Notes: generated from the sequence alone by a model not told the origin. Shown: positions 16,681 through 32,963, counted from the first letter of the stretch. The stretch is 64,000 bases of DNA from Microbacterium barkeri (GCF_027921765.1 NZ_BSEJ01000012.1:62001-126000), one strand, 5' to 3'. A program made the numbers and translations.

Positions 16681-17283
16681 ATGCCACTGGTAGCACTGAC
16701 GGGCGGGATCGCGTCGGGCAAGTCGACCATCGCGCGCCGGCTCGCGGAGCACGGCGCGGTCATCGTGGACGCGGACGCGCTCGTCCGAGAGGTGCAGGCG
16801 CCCGGCCAGCCCGTGCTCGCGGCGATCGCCGCGGAGTTCGGGGACGACGTGCTCACGGAGGACGGCGCACTCGACCGTGCGGCGCTCGGCGCGATCGTGT
16901 TCGGCGACCGGGAGCGGCTCGCGCGCCTCAACGCGATCGTCCATCCGGCCGTCAAGGCCGAGTCGCAGCGCCGCTTCCGCGCCGCGCTCGATGCCGATCC
17001 GGACACCGTGGTCGTCTACGACGTGCCGCTCCTCGCGGAAGCCCGCGGAGCAGGGGAGTGGGATCGGATCGTCGTCGCGCACGCTCCGGCGGACGTGCGC
17101 CGTCGTCGCCTGGTGACCGAGCGGGGCATGAGCGAGGCGGACGCCGCCGCCCGTATCGCCAGCCAGGCCGGCGACGACGAGCGGCTCGCCCTCGCGGATG
17201 TCGTCATCGACACGTCGGGCTCGCTCGACGAGACGCTCGCCCAGGCCGACGCGCTCTGGCGATCTCTCACGGGCGGCCCGTGA
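16681..17283 (+). CDS. coaE: Dephospho-CoA kinase
   Basis: The 200-aa P-loop kinase makes CoA from dephospho-CoA and ATP, the last step of CoA synthesis. The family marks are [16 protein letters not shown] (Walker A), [12 protein letters not shown] with the catalytic Asp, the HP motif in [11 protein letters not shown] and VYDVPLLAE. Length is typical of bacterial CoaE without the C-terminal extension found in mycobacteria. In actinobacteria coaE normally follows rpsA; here they are 4.7 kb apart. Its stop overlaps the GTG of pxpA. Confidence 0.97.
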   Translation: MPLVALTGGIASGKSTIARRLAEHGAVIVDADALVREVQAPGQPVLAAIAAEFGDDVLTEDGALDRAALGAIVFGDRERLARLNAIVHPAVKAESQRRFRAALDADPDTVVVYDVPLLAEARGAGEWDRIVVAHAPADVRRRRLVTERGMSEADAAARIASQAGDDERLALADVVIDTSGSLDETLAQADALWRSLTGGP

Positions 17284-18035
17284 TCGACCTCAACGCCGAC
17301 CTCGGCGAGAACGCGCCGGATCGCGTCGTGAGCGACGACGACGCGATGCTCGCGGTGGTCACGAGCGCGAACGTCTCGTGCGGCGCGCACGCGGGAACGC
17401 CCGACGGGATCCGCGCGACGCTCCGCGCGGCGGCCCGGCGCGGCGTCGTCGTCGGCGCGCATCCCGGCTACGAGGACCGAGCGGGATTCGGCCGCCGCCC
17501 CGTCGAGATCGGCGCGGCCGCGCTGCAGGAGAGCATCGAGCGCCAGCTGCACGACCTGCAGGCCCTCGCCGACGGCGCGGCCATCCGCTATGTCAAGCCG
17601 CACGGCGCGCTGTACAACGACGCCGCGTCCGATCCGGTGCGCGCTGCCGCCGTCGCCGCGGCCGTCCGCGCGGTCGATCCGCGGCTCGTCGTCCTGGGCC
17701 TGCCCGCCGGCGCCCTCCTCGCGGCGGCCGCACGGGCGGGGCTCGCCACCGCAGCTGAGGCGTTCGCCGACCGCGGCTACCTGCCCTCGGGCGCGCTCGC
17801 ACCACGCGGCGAGGCGGGAGTGCTCCTGCACGACCCCGATGTCGTCGCCCAGCGGGTCCTGCGCCTCGCGCGGGACGGCGAGATCGAGGCCGTCGATGGG
17901 ACCGTCATCCGCGTCCGCCCCGCCTCGGTCTGCGTGCACGGCGACAGCCAGGGGGCCGTCGCCATGGCGACCGCGGTGCGCGCCCTGCTCGAGCGCGAGG
18001 GCATCGCGATCGCCCCCTTCGCCGGCCGCCCATGA
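17280..18035 (+). CDS. pxpA: 5-oxoprolinase subunit A (LamB/YcsF family)
   Basis: The 251-aa protein opens with [10 protein letters not shown], the family signature, then [38 protein letters not shown] and [10 protein letters not shown], whose His/Asp/Lys residues line the active site. PxpA with PxpB and PxpC cleaves 5-oxoproline to glutamate with ATP, recycling a damage product of glutamine and glutathione-type metabolites. GTG 17280 overlaps the coaE stop, and its own stop overlaps the next start (ATGA), so coaE-pxpA-pxpBC are translationally coupled. Confidence 0.95.
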   Translation: MIDLNADLGENAPDRVVSDDDAMLAVVTSANVSCGAHAGTPDGIRATLRAAARRGVVVGAHPGYEDRAGFGRRPVEIGAAALQESIERQLHDLQALADGAAIRYVKPHGALYNDAASDPVRAAAVAAAVRAVDPRLVVLGLPAGALLAAAARAGLATAAEAFADRGYLPSGALAPRGEAGVLLHDPDVVAQRVLRLARDGEIEAVDGTVIRVRPASVCVHGDSQGAVAMATAVRALLEREGIAIAPFAGRP

Positions 18036-19657
18036 GGCGCATCCTCACGGCATCCGACCGTGCCCTCCTCGTCGAGGTGGACGACCTCGAGAGCGCGGTC
18101 CGGCTCCACGCGGCGCTCGAGGCGGCGCCGCCCGTCGGGGTCGTCGAGCTCGTCCCGGCCGAGCGCACGGTGCTCGTGCGCTGCGAGCCGCGGCGCCTGC
18201 CCGAGGTGCGGATCGCGCTCGAGCGGATCGCGCTCGCGGCGCGCACGGCCGCCGCCGACCGCTGCGTCGAGATCCCCGTGCACTACGACGGCGAGGACCT
18301 CGACGAGGTCGCGGAGCACCTCGGCCTCTCGCCCGCCGAGGTCGCTGCCCGCCACCAGACGGCCACGTGGCGCGTCGCGTTCACGGGGTTCGCGCCGGGC
18401 TTCGGCTATCTCGTGGGCGACGACCCCGTGTTCGACGTGCCGCGGAGGGCGTCGCCTCGCGCGCGCGTCCCTGCGGGAGCGGTCGCGCTCGCCGGCCGGT
18501 ACTCGGGCGTCTACCCGCGGGAGAGCCCGGGCGGCTGGCGGCTGATCGGGCGCACCGACGCCGCGCTCTGGGACCTCGACCGGGATCCGCCCGCGCTCCT
18601 GCTCCCGGGAACGACCGTGCGCTTCGTCGACGCCTCGCGCGCGCATCCCGCGACCGCGGCCGACCGACGCAGAGGACGTCCGGCTCCGCTTGAAGCGCGC
18701 GCGGTCGACATGCCGGGCGATCGCGGCATCGCCCCTGCCGTCGAGGTCATCGAGCCCGGGCTGCAGCTCCTCGTTCAGGATCTCGGCCGACCGGCGCGCG
18801 CGCACCTCGGCGTCTCCGCGTCGGGCGCGGCGGACCGCGGGGCCCTGCGCGCGGCCAACGCCGCGGTCGGCAACGGGCACGGCGAGGCCGGCCTCGAGCT
18901 GCTCGGCGGCGGAGCGCGGCTGCGCCTCCGCGGCGCTGGCGTCCTCGCGCTCGCGGGCGCGGGGGTCGACGCGGCGCTCGTGCACGCCGACGGCGGGGTC
19001 GAGCCGGTGCCGCGCGGCGCGCCGACCGCCTTCCGCGAGGGCGACGAGCTCGTGACGGGCTTCGCGACGCGCGGTGTGCGCGCCCTCGTGGCGTTCCGAG
19101 GCGGTCTCGCTCTCACGCCCGTGCTCGGCAGCCTCGCGACCGACACCCTCGCCGGCATCGGGCCGCGCGAGCTCGGCGGACGCGCTCTCCGAGCGGGCGA
19201 TGTCGTCCCGCTGCGCGGGCTCTCCGGGGTCCGCGAGGCCGTGGCACCGTGGTCACCCGCGCCGTGTGCTCTTCCCGCCCCTGGCGAGACCGTCGAGCTG
19301 CGGGTCGTGCTCGGGCCGCGCGACGACTGGTTCGCGGCGGATGCCCTCGACGCGCTCCTCGGCGACGAGTGGGCGGCGACGTCCCGCTCGGACCGGGTCG
19401 GGATCCGCCTCGAGGGCTCGCGGCCGCTCGCGCGCGCCGTGCCGGGCGAGCTCCCGAGCGAGGGGACGGAGACGGGGGCCGTCCAGGTGCCGCCGCACGG
19501 CCAACCGGTCGTCTTCCTGCCCGACCACCCGCTCACCGGCGGCTATCCCGTGATCGCCTCGGTGGTGGCCGCCGACCTCGACCTGGCGGGGCAGATCCCG
19601 CCCGGCGCGCGCGTGCGCTTCCGGCTCTCCGGCGCCGATGTCGGACGCCCCTCCTAG
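18032..19657 (+). CDS. Fused 5-oxoprolinase subunits B and C (PxpBC, KipI-KipA type)
   Basis: The 541-aa protein joins two carboxyltransferase-related domains. Residues 1-205 are PxpB/KipI-like (AHS1: [41 protein letters not shown]). After a short linker, residues 230-540 are PxpC/KipA-like (AHS2: LQDLGR-type [27 protein letters not shown], and the C-terminal [13 protein letters not shown]). PxpB and PxpC are separate in E. coli and B. subtilis; fusions occur in several actinobacteria. It follows pxpA with an ATGA overlap, giving a complete 5-oxoprolinase from two chains. Its TAG stop forms the first three bases of the -10 box of uvrB. Confidence 0.93.
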   Translation: MRRILTASDRALLVEVDDLESAVRLHAALEAAPPVGVVELVPAERTVLVRCEPRRLPEVRIALERIALAARTAAADRCVEIPVHYDGEDLDEVAEHLGLSPAEVAARHQTATWRVAFTGFAPGFGYLVGDDPVFDVPRRASPRARVPAGAVALAGRYSGVYPRESPGGWRLIGRTDAALWDLDRDPPALLLPGTTVRFVDASRAHPATAADRRRGRPAPLEARAVDMPGDRGIAPAVEVIEPGLQLLVQDLGRPARAHLGVSASGAADRGALRAANAAVGNGHGEAGLELLGGGARLRLRGAGVLALAGAGVDAALVHADGGVEPVPRGAPTAFREGDELVTGFATRGVRALVAFRGGLALTPVLGSLATDTLAGIGPRELGGRALRAGDVVPLRGLSGVREAVAPWSPAPCALPAPGETVELRVVLGPRDDWFAADALDALLGDEWAATSRSDRVGIRLEGSRPLARAVPGELPSEGTETGAVQVPPHGQPVVFLPDHPLTGGYPVIASVVAADLDLAGQIPPGARVRFRLSGADVGRPS

Positions 19658-19660
19658 GCT
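19655..19660 (+). promoter_or_regulatory. -10 box TAGGCT of leaderless uvrB, overlapping the pxpBC stop
   Basis: TAGGCT ends 6 nt before the uvrB ATG. The same TAG is the stop codon of pxpBC. Confidence 0.55.
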
Positions 19661-19666
19661 GGAGGC

Positions 19667-21748
<2,082 letters not shown>

Positions 21749-21755
21749 GCGCGCG

Positions 21756-21784
21756 GTCCGCGTCGGGCGGCGCCCGGCGCGGAC
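21756..21784. terminator. Bidirectional hairpin between uvrB and the small Cys-containing gene
   Basis: A 13-bp stem (21756-21768 with 21772-21784, one G-T wobble) closes a 3-nt loop, 8 nt past the uvrB stop and 11 nt past the stop of the convergent gene. Confidence 0.65.
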
Positions 21785-21794
21785 GCGGCTGCAC

Positions 21795-22010
21795 TCACTC
21801 CTCCGGGCAGTAGAGCACGCCGTCGCGCTCGACGTGCTCGACGCGCGTGCGACCGCAGTGCGTGCACGGCGCGCCGGGTCCGTCGCCGAGCTGCGCGGGT
21901 CCGGCGATGCGGATGAGCACGTCGTTGGCCCACTCGTAGATGCCGCCCGCCTCGCGGATGCGCTCCCGGAGATGCGGGTGGTGGTGCGTTCCGCTCTCCA
22001 TGCTGATCAT
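21795..22010 (-). CDS. Small His/Cys-containing protein of unknown function
   Basis: The 71-aa protein begins with a His-rich segment (SGTHHHPHL) and ends in [20 protein letters not shown], a partial zinc-ribbon-like pattern with Cys at 49, 52 and 68. A metal-binding role is possible. ATG 22010 follows GGAGGGAGAGGAG; an ATG three codons later (22001) also has a usable site. It sits between uvrB and uvrA on the opposite strand, and its start region abuts the uvrA promoter. No family is recognised. Confidence 0.65.
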   Translation of the reverse strand: MISMESGTHHHPHLRERIREAGGIYEWANDVLIRIAGPAQLGDGPGAPCTHCGRTRVEHVERDGVLYCPEE

Positions 22011-22109
22011 CTCCTCTCCCTCCAGTGTGCGCCTCTCCGGGCGCGGAGGACAGGGGATGCGCGGCACCGCTCGCCACGCGCGGATCTTCGAATCCCCTGA
22101 GGGAACACG

Positions 22110-22148
22110 TCGAACAAACGTCCAGATGTCCGTGGGGGTCCGTAGGAT
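22110..22148 (+). promoter_or_regulatory. uvrA control region: -10 TAGGAT and degenerate SOS-like box
   Basis: TAGGAT (22143-22148) ends 6 nt before the GTG of uvrA, again a leaderless arrangement. Upstream, 22110-22125 reads TCGAACAAACGTCCAG. Its left half matches the actinobacterial LexA box TCGAAC-N4-GTTCGA, but the right half keeps only GT at the expected place. LexA control is possible but weakly supported. Confidence 0.35.
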
Positions 22149-22154
22149 TGGATC

Positions 22155-25043
<2,889 letters not shown>

Positions 25044-25044
25044 C

Positions 25045-26997
25045 ATGGCCGACCAGCTCCCGTACAAGCCGAAGCCGGGGGAGATCCCCGTGAACCCCGG
25101 CGTGTACCGCTTCCGCGACGCGCACGGGCGGGTGCTCTACGTCGGGAAGGCGAAGAACCTCCGGCAGCGGCTGTCGAACTACTTCGCGCCGCTGCACACG
25201 CTCCACGAGCGCACGCGGCGGATGGTCACGACCGCGTCGTCCGTGGAGTGGACCGTCGTGCCCACCGACGTCGACTCGCTGCAGCTCGAGTACCAGTGGA
25301 TCAAGGAGTTCGACCCGCCGTACAACGTCCGCTACAAGGACGACAAGTCGTACCCGTTCCTCGCGATCACGCTGGGTGACGAGGCGCCCCGCGTGATGGT
25401 GACGCGCAACCGGCGCATCCCCGGCGCGAAGTACTTCGGGCCGTACCCGAAGATCTGGGCCGTGCGCGACACGATCGACCTGATGATCAAGGTGTTCCCG
25501 ATCCGCACGTGCAGCGACGCCTCCTACAAGCGCGCGATGCAGACGGGGCGCCCGTGCTTCCCCGGGCAGATCGGCAAGTGCGGCGGCCCCTGCTCGCAGC
25601 GCGTGACGATCGAGGAGCACCGCGCGATCGTCGACGACTTCATCGCGTTCATGAACGGCGGCGACGAGCGCTTCACGCGCGAGCTGACCGCGCGGATGAA
25701 GGCGGCGGCGGCCGCGATGGACTACGAGCAGGCGGCGGTGTACCGCGACAAGCTCGCCTCGATCGACGCCGTGCTCAACAAGAGCGCGCTCGTGCTGCCC
25801 GAGGACACCGAGGCGGACCTGTTCGGCGTCGCGGAGGACGAGCTCTCCGCGGCCGTCCACCACTTCGTGATCCGCGGCGGCCGCGTGCGCGGCGTCCACT
25901 CGACGACGATCGACAAGGAGCTCGACATCTCGGGCCCCGACCTCGTCGACCAGATCCTCCAGCGCGTGTACGGCGATGCGGCGCCTGCCGACATCCCCCG
26001 TCGCGTGCTCGTGCCCGTCCTCCCGCCCGATGCGGCGGAGATCGAGGAGTGGCTCTCCGGCAAGCGCGGCCGCCGCGTGGAGGTGCTCGTCGCGCAGCGC
26101 GGCCAGCGCGCCGAGCTGCTGCGCAATGCGACCCTCAACGCCACGCAGGCGCTCATGCGGCACAAGACGCGGCGCACGAGCGACTACGCCGCCCGCTCGC
26201 AGGCGCTCAGCGATCTGCAGGAGGCGCTCGGGATGGACGAGGCGCCGCTGCGCATCGAGTGCTACGACATCTCGCACCTGCAGGGCACGAACGTCGTGGC
26301 GTCGATGGTCGTGTTCGAGGACGGGCTGCCGCGCAAGGACCAGTACCGGTCGTTCTCGATCGCCGAGACCACCGACGACACCGACTCGATGCACCAGGTG
26401 CTCATGCGCCGCCTCGCGTACCTCGACCGCCCCGAGGAGGTCGAGCCCGATGCCGCGGAGCTCGCGACGAGCGGCGAGGACGGCGTCGTCACGGCCCCCG
26501 CGAAGCGGCGGCGATTCGCGTACCCGCCGCAGCTCCTCATCGTCGACGGCGGGCAGCCGCAGGTCGCGGCCGCCGCCCGCGCGCTCGCGGACTCGGGCCA
26601 CGAGGAGATCGCGCTGTGCGGGATCGCGAAGCGCCTCGAGGAGCTCTGGCTGCCGGGGGAGGACTACCCCGTGATCCTCCCGCGCACGTCGGAGGCGCTC
26701 TACCTCGTCCAGCGTCTGCGCGACGAGGCGCACCGGTTCGCGATCACGCACCAGCGCAAGCGGCGGCGTCGCGACATCCACACGGTGCTGAGCGAGGTGC
26801 CGGGGCTCGGCGACGCGCGCATCCGCTCCCTGCTCCGGCACTTCGGCTCGGTGGCCGCCCTCCGCGAGGGGACGATCGAGCAGATCGAGGAGCTCCCGGG
26901 GATCGGACCGAAGCTCGCGGCGACGATCTACGAGCACCTGCACCGCGACGATGCGCGCGAGGCCGCCGTCGAGGCGGCAGGAGCGGATGATCGCTAG
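25045..26997 (+). CDS. uvrC: Excinuclease ABC subunit C
   Basis: The 650-aa dual-incision nuclease carries an N-terminal GIY-YIG domain ([27 protein letters not shown]), the Cys region [17 protein letters not shown], a UVR motif ([25 protein letters not shown]), the RNase H-like domain ([25 protein letters not shown] and [11 protein letters not shown]) and C-terminal helix-hairpin-helix repeats ([16 protein letters not shown] and [12 protein letters not shown]). All catalytic parts appear intact. The ATG at 25045 is 1 nt after uvrA. Its TAG stop opens the rapZ -10 box. Confidence 0.98.
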   Translation: MADQLPYKPKPGEIPVNPGVYRFRDAHGRVLYVGKAKNLRQRLSNYFAPLHTLHERTRRMVTTASSVEWTVVPTDVDSLQLEYQWIKEFDPPYNVRYKDDKSYPFLAITLGDEAPRVMVTRNRRIPGAKYFGPYPKIWAVRDTIDLMIKVFPIRTCSDASYKRAMQTGRPCFPGQIGKCGGPCSQRVTIEEHRAIVDDFIAFMNGGDERFTRELTARMKAAAAAMDYEQAAVYRDKLASIDAVLNKSALVLPEDTEADLFGVAEDELSAAVHHFVIRGGRVRGVHSTTIDKELDISGPDLVDQILQRVYGDAAPADIPRRVLVPVLPPDAAEIEEWLSGKRGRRVEVLVAQRGQRAELLRNATLNATQALMRHKTRRTSDYAARSQALSDLQEALGMDEAPLRIECYDISHLQGTNVVASMVVFEDGLPRKDQYRSFSIAETTDDTDSMHQVLMRRLAYLDRPEEVEPDAAELATSGEDGVVTAPAKRRRFAYPPQLLIVDGGQPQVAAAARALADSGHEEIALCGIAKRLEELWLPGEDYPVILPRTSEALYLVQRLRDEAHRFAITHQRKRRRRDIHTVLSEVPGLGDARIRSLLRHFGSVAALREGTIEQIEELPGIGPKLAATIYEHLHRDDAREAAVEAAGADDR

Positions 26998-27000
26998 GCT
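26995..27000 (+). promoter_or_regulatory. -10 box TAGGCT of leaderless rapZ, overlapping the uvrC stop
   Basis: TAGGCT ends 7 nt before the rapZ ATG at 27008, and its TAG is the uvrC stop codon. Confidence 0.55.
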
Positions 27001-27007
27001 GGCGTCG

Positions 27008-27877
27008 ATGACGGAGACAGCGGGCGAGGTCCTGATCGTGACCGGGATGAGCGGTGCGGGCCGCTCGACGGTCGCGAACGCGCTCGAGGACCTCGACTGG
27101 TACGTCGTCGACAACCTGCCGCCGCAGATGCTGCGCCCGCTGCTCGACCTCTCCGGGCGCCTCGGCGACCAGCTCCCGCGTATCGCGGCGGTCGTCGACG
27201 TGCGCGGCCGCGATCTCTTCGCCGAGCTGCCGGCGGCCACCCAGGCGCTGCGTGAGCGCAACAACCTCCGGATGCTCTTCCTCGACGCGTCGGACGACGT
27301 GCTCGTGCGCCGCTTCGAGGCCGTGCGCCGGCCCCATCCGCTGCAGGGCGACGGCACGCTGCTCGACGGCATCCGCCGAGAGCGCGAGATCCTCGCTCCC
27401 GTGCGCGGCAGCGCCGACATCATCATCGACACCTCGAGCTACAACATCCACCAGCTCGCCACGCACGTGACCGACCTCCTCCGCGAGGAGGGGGCGCCGC
27501 GGCACCGCGTCACCGTCATGAGCTTCGGGTTCAAGTACGGTCTGCCGCCCGACGCGGACCTCGTCGCCGACATGCGGTTCCTCCCCAACCCGTTCTGGAA
27601 CGACGACCTCCGCGCGCTCACCGGGCAGGACCCTGCGGTCAGCGACTACGTGCTCGATCAGGAGGGTGCGCGCGCGTTCCTCGACGCGTACGCTGAGGCC
27701 CTGACACCCGTGCTCGAGGGCTATCAGCGCGAGAACAAGAGCCACTCCACGGTCGCCGTCGGGTGCACGGGCGGCAAGCACCGCTCCGTCGCGATGGCGC
27801 TGGCGCTGGCGGAGCGGCTGAAGGACGTCCCGGGTGTCGCGGTCCGCGTGCGGCACCGCGATCTCGGGCGCGAGTAG
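27008..27877 (+). CDS. rapZ: RNase adapter protein RapZ (YvcJ family nucleotide-binding protein)
   Basis: The 289-aa P-loop protein has [17 protein letters not shown] (Walker A), [31 protein letters not shown] (Walker B-like), [24 protein letters not shown] and the C-terminal [10 protein letters not shown], all hallmarks of RapZ/YvcJ. In enterobacteria RapZ controls GlmS through a small RNA and RNase E; in Gram-positives its role is less clear, with links to nucleotide or cell-envelope signalling. It lies between uvrC and whiA as in other actinobacteria, but yvcK, often placed between rapZ and whiA, is absent here. Confidence 0.96.
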   Translation: MTETAGEVLIVTGMSGAGRSTVANALEDLDWYVVDNLPPQMLRPLLDLSGRLGDQLPRIAAVVDVRGRDLFAELPAATQALRERNNLRMLFLDASDDVLVRRFEAVRRPHPLQGDGTLLDGIRREREILAPVRGSADIIIDTSSYNIHQLATHVTDLLREEGAPRHRVTVMSFGFKYGLPPDADLVADMRFLPNPFWNDDLRALTGQDPAVSDYVLDQEGARAFLDAYAEALTPVLEGYQRENKSHSTVAVGCTGGKHRSVAMALALAERLKDVPGVAVRVRHRDLGRE

Positions 27878-28004
27878 ACGGCGCCGATGGCGCCATAACC
27901 CCGTCGGCTGGGAGTTCGCACCCGGTCTCCGCGGGGGTATGGCGGCTAAGCTTGACCCTTGCGCCAAAATGGCCGAATCACCGTCTTCGAGAGTGGGGAA
28001 ATCC

Positions 28005-28979
28005 GTGTCACTGACCGCCGATGTCAAGGCAGAGCTGATCACCGTCAGGGACCCGCGTCCTTCGGTTCGGATCGCTGAGACGACGGCGCTGCTGCGGTTC
28101 TCGGGCGGCCTCCACTCCATCGCCGGCCGCGTCGCGGTCGAGGCCGAGGTCGACTCGCCCCACCTCGCGCGCCGCGTCGCGCGCGACATCGCCGAGATCT
28201 ACGGCGTCCGCCCCGAGATCGCGCACATCCAGGGCTCGGGGTCGCGCGACGGCGAGCACTTCGCGGTGCGCGTCGTCGACGGAGGCGAGACGCTCGCGCG
28301 GCAGACCGGCCTGCTCGACCAGCGCCGCCGCCCCGTGCGCGGTCTCCCCAACCGGCTGACCACCGGCACGCGCGACGACCTGGCCGCCATCTGGCGCGGC
28401 GCCTTCCTCGGCGCCGGCAGCCTGTCCGAGCCGGGACGCTCGGCGTCGCTGGAGGTCGCCTGCCCGACCGGCGAGGCCGGCATGGCCATCGTCGGAGCGG
28501 CCGGGCGCATCGGCATCTCCGCGAAGGCGCGCGAGGTGCGCGGCGTCCCGCGCGTCGTCATCCGCGAAGCCGAGGGCATCCGCGGCATGCTGCAGGCGAT
28601 CGGCGCCGTCAAGGTCGCGGCCGAGTGGGACCAGATGCGGCAGCGCCGCGAGGTGCGCGCGGGCGTCAACCGGCTCGTGAACTTCGACGACGCCAACCTC
28701 CGCCGCTCGGCGCAGGCCGCCGTCGCCGCGTGCGCGCGCGTCGAGCGCGCCCTCGAGATCCTCGGTGAGGACGTCCCCGACCACCTCCGCGAGGCCGGCA
28801 CGCTCCGACTCGCGCACCGCGACGCGAGCCTCGACGAGCTCGGCCACCACGCCGACCCGCCGCTCACGAAGGACGCCGTCGCCGGCCGCATCCGCCGTCT
28901 GCTCGCGATGGCCGACAAGCGCGCCGAGCAGGAGGGCATCCCGGGCACCCAGGCCGCGGTGCCCGTCGGCGCGGAGTAA
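28005..28979 (+). CDS. whiA: Sporulation/cell-division regulator WhiA
   Basis: The 324-aa DNA-binding protein has a LAGLIDADG-like N-terminal fold ([45 protein letters not shown]) and a C-terminal helix-turn-helix ([25 protein letters not shown]). WhiA is conserved even in non-sporulating actinobacteria and affects cell division genes. GTG 28005 is selected because it gives the family N-terminus and follows GGGGAAATCC. The 127-nt gap from rapZ has no recognised gene. Confidence 0.95.
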   Translation: MSLTADVKAELITVRDPRPSVRIAETTALLRFSGGLHSIAGRVAVEAEVDSPHLARRVARDIAEIYGVRPEIAHIQGSGSRDGEHFAVRVVDGGETLARQTGLLDQRRRPVRGLPNRLTTGTRDDLAAIWRGAFLGAGSLSEPGRSASLEVACPTGEAGMAIVGAAGRIGISAKAREVRGVPRVVIREAEGIRGMLQAIGAVKVAAEWDQMRQRREVRAGVNRLVNFDDANLRRSAQAAVAACARVERALEILGEDVPDHLREAGTLRLAHRDASLDELGHHADPPLTKDAVAGRIRRLLAMADKRAEQEGIPGTQAAVPVGAE

Positions 28980-29106
28980 TCCGGCGTCAAGGCCCATCCC
29001 CGGTCCTCCCCGCGTCATTAGGATGTGAGGGAACCCTCCGTCCGCGCAGCGGGGAGGCACCGGACAGCGCCGCTCGGCGGCGCCGAGAGATGGGAAGAAT
29101 CGACGC

Positions 29107-29733
29107 ATGGCGAAGTACACGCTCCCGGAGCTCACCTACGACTACGCAGCCCTCGAGCCGCACATCAGCGGCCGCATCATGGAGCTGCACCACTCGAAGC
29201 ACCACGCGACGTACGTCGCCGGCGCGAACACCGCGCTCGAGCAGCTCGCGGAGGCCCGTGCGAAGGGCGAGTTCGCGAACGTCAACAAGCTCGAGAAGGA
29301 CCTCGCGTTCAACCTGGGCGGGCACACCAACCACTCGATCTTCTGGACGAACCTCACGCCCGAGGGCCAGGAGCGCCCCGAGGGCGAGATCGCCGCGGCG
29401 ATCGACGAGTACTTCGGCGGGTTCGAGGGCTTCCAGGGCCAGTTCAACGCGGCCGCCCTCGGCATCCAGGGGTCCGGCTGGGCCGGCGTCTTCTGGGACT
29501 CGATCGGCCAGCAGCTGATCATCCAGCAGTTCTTCGACCAGCAGTCGCAGTTCGCGGCGGGCACCGTCCCCGTCCTGCTGCTGGACATGTGGGAGCACGC
29601 CTTCTACCTCGACTACCAGAACGTGAAGGCGGACTACGTCAAGGCGTTCTGGAACATCGTCAACTGGGACAACGTGCAGCAGCGTCTCGCCGCCGCACGC
29701 GAGAAGACCGCCGGTCTCCTGGTAGCGTCCTGA
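29107..29733 (+). CDS. sodA: Superoxide dismutase, Fe/Mn family
   Basis: The 208-aa cytoplasmic enzyme converts superoxide to peroxide and oxygen. Metal ligands are in place: His28 ([10 protein letters not shown]), His76 (HTNHSIFW), Asp160 and His164 ([13 protein letters not shown]). The Mn form is most likely from family resemblance. It is monocistronic, with a possible -10 TAGGAT at 29019-29024 and a hairpin after the stop. The start ATG 29107 matches the usual [19 protein letters not shown] opening. Confidence 0.96.
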   Translation: MAKYTLPELTYDYAALEPHISGRIMELHHSKHHATYVAGANTALEQLAEARAKGEFANVNKLEKDLAFNLGGHTNHSIFWTNLTPEGQERPEGEIAAAIDEYFGGFEGFQGQFNAAALGIQGSGWAGVFWDSIGQQLIIQQFFDQQSQFAAGTVPVLLLDMWEHAFYLDYQNVKADYVKAFWNIVNWDNVQQRLAAAREKTAGLLVAS

Positions 29734-30837
<1,104 letters not shown>

Positions 30838-30852
30838 CAGACGGACAGCTCC

Positions 30853-30901
30853 CGGGAAGCCCGTCGGCATGTGGTGTGCACCCGTGCCGGCGGGCTTCCC
30901 G
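30853..30901 (+). terminator. Long hairpin between gap and pgk
   Basis: A 17-bp stem (30853-30869 with 30885-30901, one wobble pair) has a 15-nt loop. No U tract follows, so it may be a terminator, attenuator or mRNA-stabilising element between gap and pgk. Confidence 0.6.
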
Positions 30902-30905
30902 CCTG

Positions 30906-30911
30906 TAGATT
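30906..30911 (+). promoter_or_regulatory. -10 box TAGATT close to the pgk start
   Basis: TAGATT ends 8 nt before the pgk ATG at 30920, directly after the gap-pgk hairpin. It would give a leaderless or 1-nt-leader pgk mRNA. Confidence 0.45.
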
Positions 30912-30919
30912 GAGAAACG

Positions 30920-32134
30920 ATGTCACTGCGAACACTCGATACCCTCGGCGATCTCGCCGGCAAGCGCGTCATCATCCGATGCGACTTCAACGTCCCGCTC
31001 GCGGACGGCGTCATCACCGATGACGGCCGCCTCCGCGCGTCGCTGCCCACGCTGACCGCCCTGCTCGACGCGGGCGCTCGCGTCGTGGCGGTCTCGCACC
31101 TCGGGCGCCCCAAGGGCGAGCCCGACCCCCAGTACAGCCTCAAGCCGGTCGCGGACCGACTCGCCGAGCTGCTCGACCGCCCTGTCGCCTTCGCGACGGA
31201 CACGGTCGGCGACTCCGCGCGCGAGACCGCCGGCGCACTCGAGGACGGCCAGCTCGCCGTGCTCGAGAACCTGCGCTTCAACGCGGGCGAGACCGCGAAG
31301 GACGACGCAGAGCGCGGCGCCTTCGCCGATCAGCTCGCCGAGCTCGCCGATGTGATGGTGTCCGACGGGTTCGGCGTCGTGCACCGCAAGCAGGCGAGCG
31401 TCTACGACCTCGCCCAGAAGCTCCCGAGCGCCGCCGGCCTGCTCATCGCCAAGGAGCTCGAGGTGCTGGACACCCTGACCGAGAGCCCCGTGCGCCCGTA
31501 CACGGTCGTGCTCGGCGGATCGAAGGTGTCCGACAAGCTCGGCGTCATCGACCACCTGCTCCCGCGAGTCGACCGCATCCTCATCGGCGGCGGCATGCTC
31601 TTCACGTTCCTCGCCGCGCAGGGCCACAAGGTCGCGTCGAGCCTCCTCGAGGCCGACCAGATCGAGACCGCCCAGGGGTACATCCGCACGGCGGAGGAGA
31701 AGGGCGTGCAGCTGATCCTCCCGACCGATGTGGTCGTGGCCTCGAAGTTCGGCGCCGACGCGGAGCACGTCGTGACCGCGGCCGACGCGATCGAGGAGTC
31801 GCCCTTCGGCGCCTCGGGCCTCGGGCTCGACATCGGACCGGAGACCTCGGCGGCGTTCGCCGAGGCCATCCGCGGCTCGAAGACGGTGTTCTGGAACGGC
31901 CCGATGGGCGTGTTCGAGCTCGAGCCGTTCGCGGCGGGCACGAAGGCCGTGGCGCAGGCGCTCACCGAGGTCGACGGGCTCAGTGTCGTCGGCGGCGGAG
32001 ACTCCGCGGCCGCCGTGCGCCAGCTCGGGTTCGACGACTCCGCGTTCGGTCACATCTCGACCGGCGGCGGTGCCAGCCTCGAGTTCCTCGAGGGCAAGAA
32101 GCTTCCCGGACTGGAGGTGCTCGGATGGGCGTGA
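30920..32134 (+). CDS. pgk: Phosphoglycerate kinase
   Basis: The 404-aa monomeric enzyme transfers phosphate from 1,3-bisphosphoglycerate to ADP. Markers are RCDFNVPLADG, SHLGRPKG, ENLRFNAGE, the ELEVLDTL and VVLGGSKVSDKL segments, WNGPMGVFE and VVGGGDSAAAV...HISTGGGASLEFLEG. Length is typical. The tpiA start overlaps its last 10 nt, so pgk and tpiA are translationally coupled. Confidence 0.98.
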   Translation: MSLRTLDTLGDLAGKRVIIRCDFNVPLADGVITDDGRLRASLPTLTALLDAGARVVAVSHLGRPKGEPDPQYSLKPVADRLAELLDRPVAFATDTVGDSARETAGALEDGQLAVLENLRFNAGETAKDDAERGAFADQLAELADVMVSDGFGVVHRKQASVYDLAQKLPSAAGLLIAKELEVLDTLTESPVRPYTVVLGGSKVSDKLGVIDHLLPRVDRILIGGGMLFTFLAAQGHKVASSLLEADQIETAQGYIRTAEEKGVQLILPTDVVVASKFGADAEHVVTAADAIEESPFGASGLGLDIGPETSAAFAEAIRGSKTVFWNGPMGVFELEPFAAGTKAVAQALTEVDGLSVVGGGDSAAAVRQLGFDDSAFGHISTGGGASLEFLEGKKLPGLEVLGWA

Positions 32135-32916
32135 CGAAGAGGACCCCGCTGATCGCGGGGAACTGGAAGATGAACCTCGACCACCTGCAGGCGGTCGCGC
32201 TCGTGCAGAAGCTGCACTGGGCTCTCAAGGACGCCAAGCACGAGGACGGCAGCGTCGAGGTGGCGGTCTTCCCGCCGTTCACCGATCTGCGCAGCGTGCA
32301 GACGCTCCTCGACGCCGACAAGATCGCGTTCACGCTGGGCGCGCAGGACCTGTCGACGCACGACGAGGGCGCCTACACGGGCGAGATCTCGGGCGCGTTC
32401 CTCAAGAAGCTCGCCGTGTCGCAGGTCATCATCGGGCACTCGGAGCGCCGCGAGTACCACGCGGAGACCGACGAGGTCGTCGCCGCGAAGGTCCAGGCCG
32501 CGCTGCGCCACGAGCTCGTCCCCGTGATCTGCGTGGGTGAGACGAGCGAGGACCTCGAGAAGCACGGCGCGAGCGCCGTGCCGGTCGCGCAGCTCGAGAA
32601 GGCGATCGCGGGCGTGCCCGCCGACGCGGAGATCGTCGTCGCCTACGAGCCGGTCTGGGCGATCGGATCGGGCCAGGCCGCGACGCCGCAGCAGGCGCAG
32701 GAGGTGTGCGCGAAGCTCCGCGAGGTGCTCGCCGACAGGCTCGGCGCCGACACCGCGGCGCGCACGCGCGTGCTCTACGGCGGCTCGGTCAAGGCGGCCA
32801 ACATCGCGAGCTTCATGCGCGAGCCCGACGTCGACGGTGCGCTCGTCGGCGGAGCCAGCATCAAGGTCGACGAGTTCGCCTCGATCATCCGCTTCGAGAA
32901 GCACGTCGGCGTGTGA
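32125..32916 (+). CDS. tpiA: Triosephosphate isomerase
   Basis: The 263-aa TIM-barrel enzyme interconverts dihydroxyacetone phosphate and glyceraldehyde-3-phosphate. GNWKMN (catalytic Lys), IGHSERRE (catalytic His) and AYEPVWAIGSG (catalytic Glu and loop 6) are visible, with the phosphate site YGGSVKAAN near the end. The ATG at 32125 lies inside the pgk 3' end. A 12-bp hairpin follows the stop. Confidence 0.98.
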   Translation: MGVTKRTPLIAGNWKMNLDHLQAVALVQKLHWALKDAKHEDGSVEVAVFPPFTDLRSVQTLLDADKIAFTLGAQDLSTHDEGAYTGEISGAFLKKLAVSQVIIGHSERREYHAETDEVVAAKVQAALRHELVPVICVGETSEDLEKHGASAVPVAQLEKAIAGVPADAEIVVAYEPVWAIGSGQAATPQQAQEVCAKLREVLADRLGADTAARTRVLYGGSVKAANIASFMREPDVDGALVGGASIKVDEFASIIRFEKHVGV

Positions 32917-32918
32917 GC

Positions 32919-32954
32919 GCATGCGGCCCGGGCGCGTGCGCTCGGGCCGCATGC
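32919..32954 (+). terminator. Hairpin after tpiA
   Basis: A perfect 12-bp stem GCATGCGGCCCG (32919-32930) pairs with 32943-32954. It starts 2 nt after the tpiA stop and closes the glycolytic unit. Confidence 0.65.
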
Positions 32955-32963
32955 CCCTCGCCG

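Noticed and set aside
22110..22125. LexA (SOS) box before uvrA
   Set aside because: Only the left half matches; kept as a low-confidence regulatory note and not claimed as a site.
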